This document shows, piece after piece, positions 59,866 to 64,000 of a stretch of 64,000 nucleotides of DNA. The notes below the pieces were generated by a model, which was not told the origin of the DNA, did no database searches, and saw only the letters and a program-made list of their open reading frames with translations. Position 1 is the stretch's first letter. Each line of letters starts with the position of its first letter. The translations under genes were made by a program, and so were the position numbers. Source of the stretch: Antitrichia curtipendula (taxonomy: Eukaryota; Streptophyta; Bryopsida; Hypnales; Leucodontaceae); NCBI GenBank assembly GCA_951230915.1, contig OX579641.1, positions 1,426,001-1,490,000 on the forward strand, in the 5' to 3' direction.

Positions 59866-59888
59866 GAAGAAGAAGAAGAAGAAGAAGA
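59866..59888. repeat. (GAA)n tract at the right edge of the array
   Basis: About seven GAA repeats. On the minus strand it is a (TTC)n run lying 130 bp beyond the stop of the reverse-transcriptase frame. It could be the start of a fourth tandem unit or a simple-repeat tail of the retroelement. Confidence 0.6.
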
Positions 59889-60020
59889 CCCTCCACCACC
59901 CCTGGTGATGCTACTACTATAGAAGTGAGGCACTGGTATGCCACACTCCTATAGAGGTGCATACCAGGCTCAAACTTCAAGGTAATTCTTTCAACTTCTA
60001 TGGATCTTGGGAGAATAGAC

Positions 60021-62351
60021 TTACAGGGAAGCACGTATGTGTTGGATGTTGATACGGACCGCAGGGAAGGGTCCGTTATCAAGAAATCTGCAGATGTTTG
60101 TGAGCAAGCGTTCACGCTTGAACCCATTATTGACCATTGTCAAGATAATTTGTTGTATCTCTTCCAAAGCAGCATCTTCGGAGTTGGAGATGTATAGTAT
60201 TGGAAGGACTTGTGATATTGCTATGTTGTACGCCTGGTGGATAGGTCTATTGGACCGAAATTTGATGTACTGTGTGTATTGAAAAGGCAGATTTCTTCTC
60301 TTATCATATTTGCAAAATAAGTACTGTAGAGGCTCAGTTTCATGAATGAAAAATTCTACGTTCATGAAGTGGGCACGGATGCCACGCTCAGGATTGGAGG
60401 TCGAAAAACCAGTTGTTTCTTCCTTAATAGTAAGGATGTTAAGTGGGTAGATCCAGAACACGTTGGAGTCTATTTTGGGCTGTCCAGGATCGAGAAAATC
60501 TCTCGGGTTTCCCACGTTCATGAGACACAAGTCGTCAATGTATCTGAAAGCAGTTTGGAACTATTTCATGATTTCATAGCGTCCTAGTTTGGCTAGACGT
60601 AGGATAAATCTGATTTCGTATGAAAGGAGATACATGCTACACCAGACTGGTGAGCACGAAAAACCCATGGGGATCCCTTTGCTTTGTCGCCAAACGCGGT
60701 CACCGAGTGTGAGGAAGCAATTTTTCATAAGCCAAGAGTGAAGTTGCAGTAGTCGTTGCTCGTTCAAAGAAATCCAGTTGGCTTGGGAAGGACGAGATGT
60801 AGCCCACTTAGCCGCGGCAGGTACACCGTCCATGCCAATTCGTACCCACATTGTTGTGGTAGCTCGAGGGTGAGCCTGGCTGATGTGCCTGAATGCGGTT
60901 CTGGTGATATATGCAATTGCTTCATGGAGATTGTCAGCACCCTGGAGTGGGATAGATTCGTAACAGCAAGCGATATCAGCGACGAAGATGTCATGAATTT
61001 TCTCTGGGAGGTTCAACGTAGTGTCCATGACGGAGTCAATGCCCCAGAACAAACTTGTATTGGTTCGTAAAAAATTCCAAAAACCATCCTCTGTGACAGT
61101 TGCCCATTGTTTGATCGTCTCAAGCATCGCATTGGACGTGAGCGTGAGCAATGTTGCAATGTTCGAAAAAACTGTACGAAAAGCATTGGTAAGCCATCGA
61201 TATTTTGACTTGTGTTGTTTGTAAGTGGACATCAGGTAAGGGAGAGATTGGAAGATCGGAGGACACTCGGGTAGAATTATTAACAACTCAGTGTTTGTGG
61301 AGTCCAAAATGGCTGTGGGAAGAGTCCAAACCCCGTTAGATTTGCATGGATCAAAATCCTCACCATTCAGGCGTTCCAGGGCTTGAAGTCGGATATGTTT
61401 TATGCATAAGAAGCATGCATTGTTAGTGGCTTTGTCTAAACCTGAACAGTACAAGTGCTGTAGCAGCCACTGCAGTTCGTTTTGAAATGTCTGGGAATCA
61501 AGAATCATTGGACAGGAATGCCGAAGTCCATATTTGTTAGTTTTCATTGCATGCTTGAGTCTCTCAAGGCATATAGTTCGTAAGTGTGCATGAGCGGCTT
61601 CAATAGGAAACCCGAGCGAGTCTAATCTCAGAATCGAGACTAGTTGCTCGAAGGCATCCAAAATCGTTGCTAGAGCATGCGATATATTTGTGGGGCGTAG
61701 TGGGATGTGGTTCAATCCCTGTGCGATGGCACTCCGCAGACCTGAGTGTTGTATAATCGAAAGATCCATGGTTCTAACATGCAAGGCTGATTTAACGTGT
61801 GCAGACGTTTCATTGAGCGTCAAAGGGTCTAGGAACCTCCTAAATCGTACAGCAGTGGTGCATGCACATTGATTTGATTCGTCAAGAAGGTGGACAAAGG
61901 AGAACTGTTTGAAAACTGCCGATGGTTTGTATAACACCGTGGCTAAGTTCTCAACATAAGACCATGCAAAAGTGATGTCCTCAAGTATGGGACTCAAATG
62001 ATCAAACTGGAAGAAGCACAAGAGGTCTTGAAGGACTTTTCTCAAATTAATCCATTCCAGTGCATGGTTACAGTACTTAAGTTTAATAAAACCGGCTGTC
62101 TTACGAGAAGAAGGACTACGCTTAACTTTAAAACGTCCGTAATTGTCAGTGCATAGAGCACGAGCATCATCTGTGAAAACATAAAAAAGGAAAATTTTAA
62201 TGTCATAAGCTGAACTGTAGAAAGGCTTCAGTTTTAAGAGCCGGGCTGAGATATTAGCCTGTCGAGCTACATGCTCTACAGTTGGTTGGAACCAACGAAA
62301 ATAATAATAACAGCCGAAGTAGCGGATTGAAAAAACTTGAAATGAGATCAT
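60021..62351 (-). pseudogene. Reverse transcriptase protein, Penelope/telomerase-like type, one internal amber stop
   Basis: Copies RNA into DNA. From ATG 62351 the frame runs 596 codons to TAG (60563-60561), then continues in the same frame for 179 further sense codons to TAA (60023-60021). RT motifs are in order: LDKATNNACFLC near residue 300; a LPYLM ... KQHKSKYRWL segment recalling the P-x-x-x-K-x-HK fingers region; motif A DIACCYESIPL (D459); motif B KGIPMGFSCSPVWC (about 558). Motif C, FRYIDDLC, comes just after the amber stop. A thumb-like region with CKYDKRRNLPFQY follows. No LTR integrase, RNase H, apurinic endonuclease or GIY-YIG domain is visible. The family resembles Penelope-like and related cellular RTs; exact class unknown. 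The stop falls inside the catalytic domain, so an unsuppressed product is dead. Confidence 0.75.
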
Positions 62352-62360
62352 CTATAAGTT

Positions 62361-63989
62361 CTAAACATTATTCCAATTGAGTATGCGACCCTGGATCACT
62401 GGTCTGGGTTTGGGTCGCGAATCTGCAGAGGTGTTAGTTGCCGGGGAGTGCTCGATGCACAGGAATTCAGAGCGGTTGGCAGACACGGGAGATTGATCAT
62501 TGCGTCGATTGTTGCCACCAATGAACTGAAAGCCTCCAGGAGACTTGTAGTTCCGATTGTAGTTGCCACGGCCTCCATTGGGTTTGCTTGAACCTCGTCC
62601 ACCATTCCTGCTTGTGTAAGCAGGAGGAGTGCGTAGTTGGGCCGGTGGTGGTTCAGAGGCAGCGACATTCATATTAAACTTCCGTCGCTTCTGTGGAGGG
62701 GTGGGCGCTACATCGATCGAGAAAGAAGCTGGTTTGAACAACCTTTCCACTTTGCGGGCACCCGGTGCGTCATAATGCTTCGCCAAAAGTTTGGCCGCGG
62801 GATCAGTTGCGAATTCAACTGCAGCCGTTTCCATCAATTTGCGGACAGCCGCGAAGGTGATCTGCAGTTTTACGGCACCCTTTGCTGCTCCTTTCATCCA
62901 GGTTAGAAAGGCTCCATATTTGGAAGGTAGGGAAGGATAGGTGCTATCAGGGAAAAATTTGCTAAGGTTGTTGATCATGAACCATACACTGTGATCAAAC
63001 CAAAGCATGTTTCCTCTACATCCAGTTTTTGCATTCTGGCTGCACTTACATCTAATGTAAGGTCTTTGGCAATTCCACAGTTGAGAAGTAAACTTGGCAT
63101 TCCTAGGAGTGCAAGTTAATACATCTAATTTTGTGTGGATGTTGATAGAGGTGGTTGTACATTTGTGATGGTCATATAGTGCTATGGGAAAAGCATTGAC
63201 CATCTCAGTGGGTTTTTCAAGAAGCCCAGTGCAACTCAGTGATTTTTCCTCACAAAACTTGACCTCCTGCTCAGATAAATCAGCCCACAGTTTCCACATG
63301 TGGACAGTGATGGGAGCAAGTAAGTTGATGTTTGATAAACACCAGGTCCTATGCGACTTGGCAGACAACTGATCTTCAACAGCACGAGGGGGAAGGAAGG
63401 GTATTGAAGGTCCTTTACCAGAAGCATCCAAGGTGGATAATTCCTTTTCCGATTGTGTAGTCTGTATAGACTCTGATAGATCCTCAATTGCAGCCTTATG
63501 TGCAGGTGCGATATTGAGTTTCGACAGCAGGGGATGAAGTCCGCCCGAAGCTACGGGATCCGGCTGCGAGAGATCAATCGGAGGGGCTACGTCTCCCCAT
63601 TCTTCATGCGGGTTAGCTGCACGTAAAGCTGCCTCCACGCGCCGCGTATTCCCTGCTGCTTCGATAAACTCGAGTTCGTCCCGTTCAAGGAGCGGAACCA
63701 ACACCTGATGGGCCTCCCGCAATCTCTCGAGTCCTTTGGCTTTATCAGATATCGTGGCTATCATGATCGCTGTCCAGTGAGAGAGATCGAGCGTTGTGAG
63801 CAACATGGGGGCGTGCTCACCCTCTTCGTCGCGGTCTGACAAAGCAGTGTTATCGCTGGCTTGAATGAAGTCGTGGACTTCCTGCTCCGCTATCGTGCTC
63901 AGGACTGACTGGACCGCCGGTGAAGGCGCAGGGAGAGGCTCGTCATAGCCAACGGCAGTGAGCTCCTTTGCCCAACCAGATTGAGAATC
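62361..63989 (-). CDS. Gag-like ORF1 partner of the reverse transcriptase (N-terminus uncertain)
   Basis: The frame is open from about 63989 to TAG 62363-62361. No ATG precedes residue MLLTTLDL (about 63806), and a first frame position at 63842 is only a TTG, so the true start may lie beyond the window. Seen: an acidic Ala/Glu-rich N-terminal part, a Cys-containing centre (CQRPYIRCKCSQNAKTGC) that is not a standard CCHC knuckle, and a C-terminal Gly/Arg/Asn-rich tail (NGGRGSSKPNGGRGNYNRN) typical of RNA binding. It sits immediately upstream of, and in the same frame as, the RT. GC content and codon use differ sharply from the AT-rich flank. A nucleocapsid-like role is inferred from position and composition, not homology. 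Confidence 0.6.
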   Translation of the reverse strand, partial: DSQSGWAKELTAVGYDEPLPAPSPAVQSVLSTIAEQEVHDFIQASDNTALSDRDEEGEHAPMLLTTLDLSHWTAIMIATISDKAKGLERLREAHQVLVPLLERDELEFIEAAGNTRRVEAALRAANPHEEWGDVAPPIDLSQPDPVASGGLHPLLSKLNIAPAHKAAIEDLSESIQTTQSEKELSTLDASGKGPSIPFLPPRAVEDQLSAKSHRTWCLSNINLLAPITVHMWKLWADLSEQEVKFCEEKSLSCTGLLEKPTEMVNAFPIALYDHHKCTTTSINIHTKLDVLTCTPRNAKFTSQLWNCQRPYIRCKCSQNAKTGCRGNMLWFDHSVWFMINNLSKFFPDSTYPSLPSKYGAFLTWMKGAAKGAVKLQITFAAVRKLMETAAVEFATDPAAKLLAKHYDAPGARKVERLFKPASFSIDVAPTPPQKRRKFNMNVAASEPPPAQLRTPPAYTSRNGGRGSSKPNGGRGNYNRNYKSPGGFQFIGGNNRRNDQSPVSANRSEFLCIEHSPATNTSADSRPKPRPVIQGRILNWNNV

Positions 63990-64000
63990 CTACGTTCATT

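Noticed and set aside
60756..62906. Plus-strand frames opposite the RT and gag-like genes
   Set aside because: Antisense shadows; the minus strand carries the RT motifs.
1..64000. tRNA or rRNA genes, organellar DNA insertions
   Set aside because: No cloverleaf with conserved boxes, rRNA core sequence or organelle gene was recognised by eye; a covariance-model scan would be needed to exclude short tRNAs.

Overview
Land-plant nuclear DNA, AT-rich and crowded with transposons, with one clear host gene. The gene is an organellar-type histidyl-tRNA synthetase on the minus strand (32965-37239) with about 12 short exons bounded by GT-AG introns. The organism cannot be named from this window. The plant-type HisRS, the PIF/Harbinger, CACTA and MITE content, and a Penelope/telomerase-like reverse transcriptase protein together suggest a non-seed plant (bryophyte, lycophyte or fern); that is inference.

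Layout. 1-32.5 kb holds no convincing host gene. It is a graveyard of small non-autonomous DNA transposons. The main group ends in TTAA followed by CCCYWAAA-type inverted termini, as in piggyBac elements; at least ten copies fall into several sequence families. Also present are two Harbinger-type MITEs with 3-bp target duplications (TTA and TGA), a Tc1/mariner-like fold-back element with TA duplications, a CACTA-like MITE, two other long fold-backs, a LINE remnant and two orphan GC-rich islands. 33-37.4 kb is HisRS and its probable promoter. 37.4-40.5 kb is AT-rich and nearly featureless.

40.5-55.6 kb is a nested stack. A dispersed repeat (copy 1, from 40564) is interrupted at a TTA by a PIF/Harbinger element (43122-54773) with an open transposase frame and a decayed Myb-like ORF1. 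ORF1 is itself split by a CACTA element (44631-50360) with a CCA duplication. That CACTA carries a second copy (copy 2) of the repeat the Harbinger sits in. Copy 2 contains a TATA box, a leader with four tandem hairpins whose arms vary in a compensatory way, more hairpins shared with copy 1, and a candidate first coding exon.

55.6-59.6 kb holds a MITE and three tandem units of about 1.16 kb. From 59.85 kb to the right edge is a minus-strand retroelement-like locus: a gag-like protein with a Gly/Arg-rich tail, then a reverse transcriptase, all in one reading frame broken only by amber codons.

Most evidence here is structural (termini, target-site duplications, paralogous empty sites, splice junctions) read by eye. 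No alignment or database search was run.
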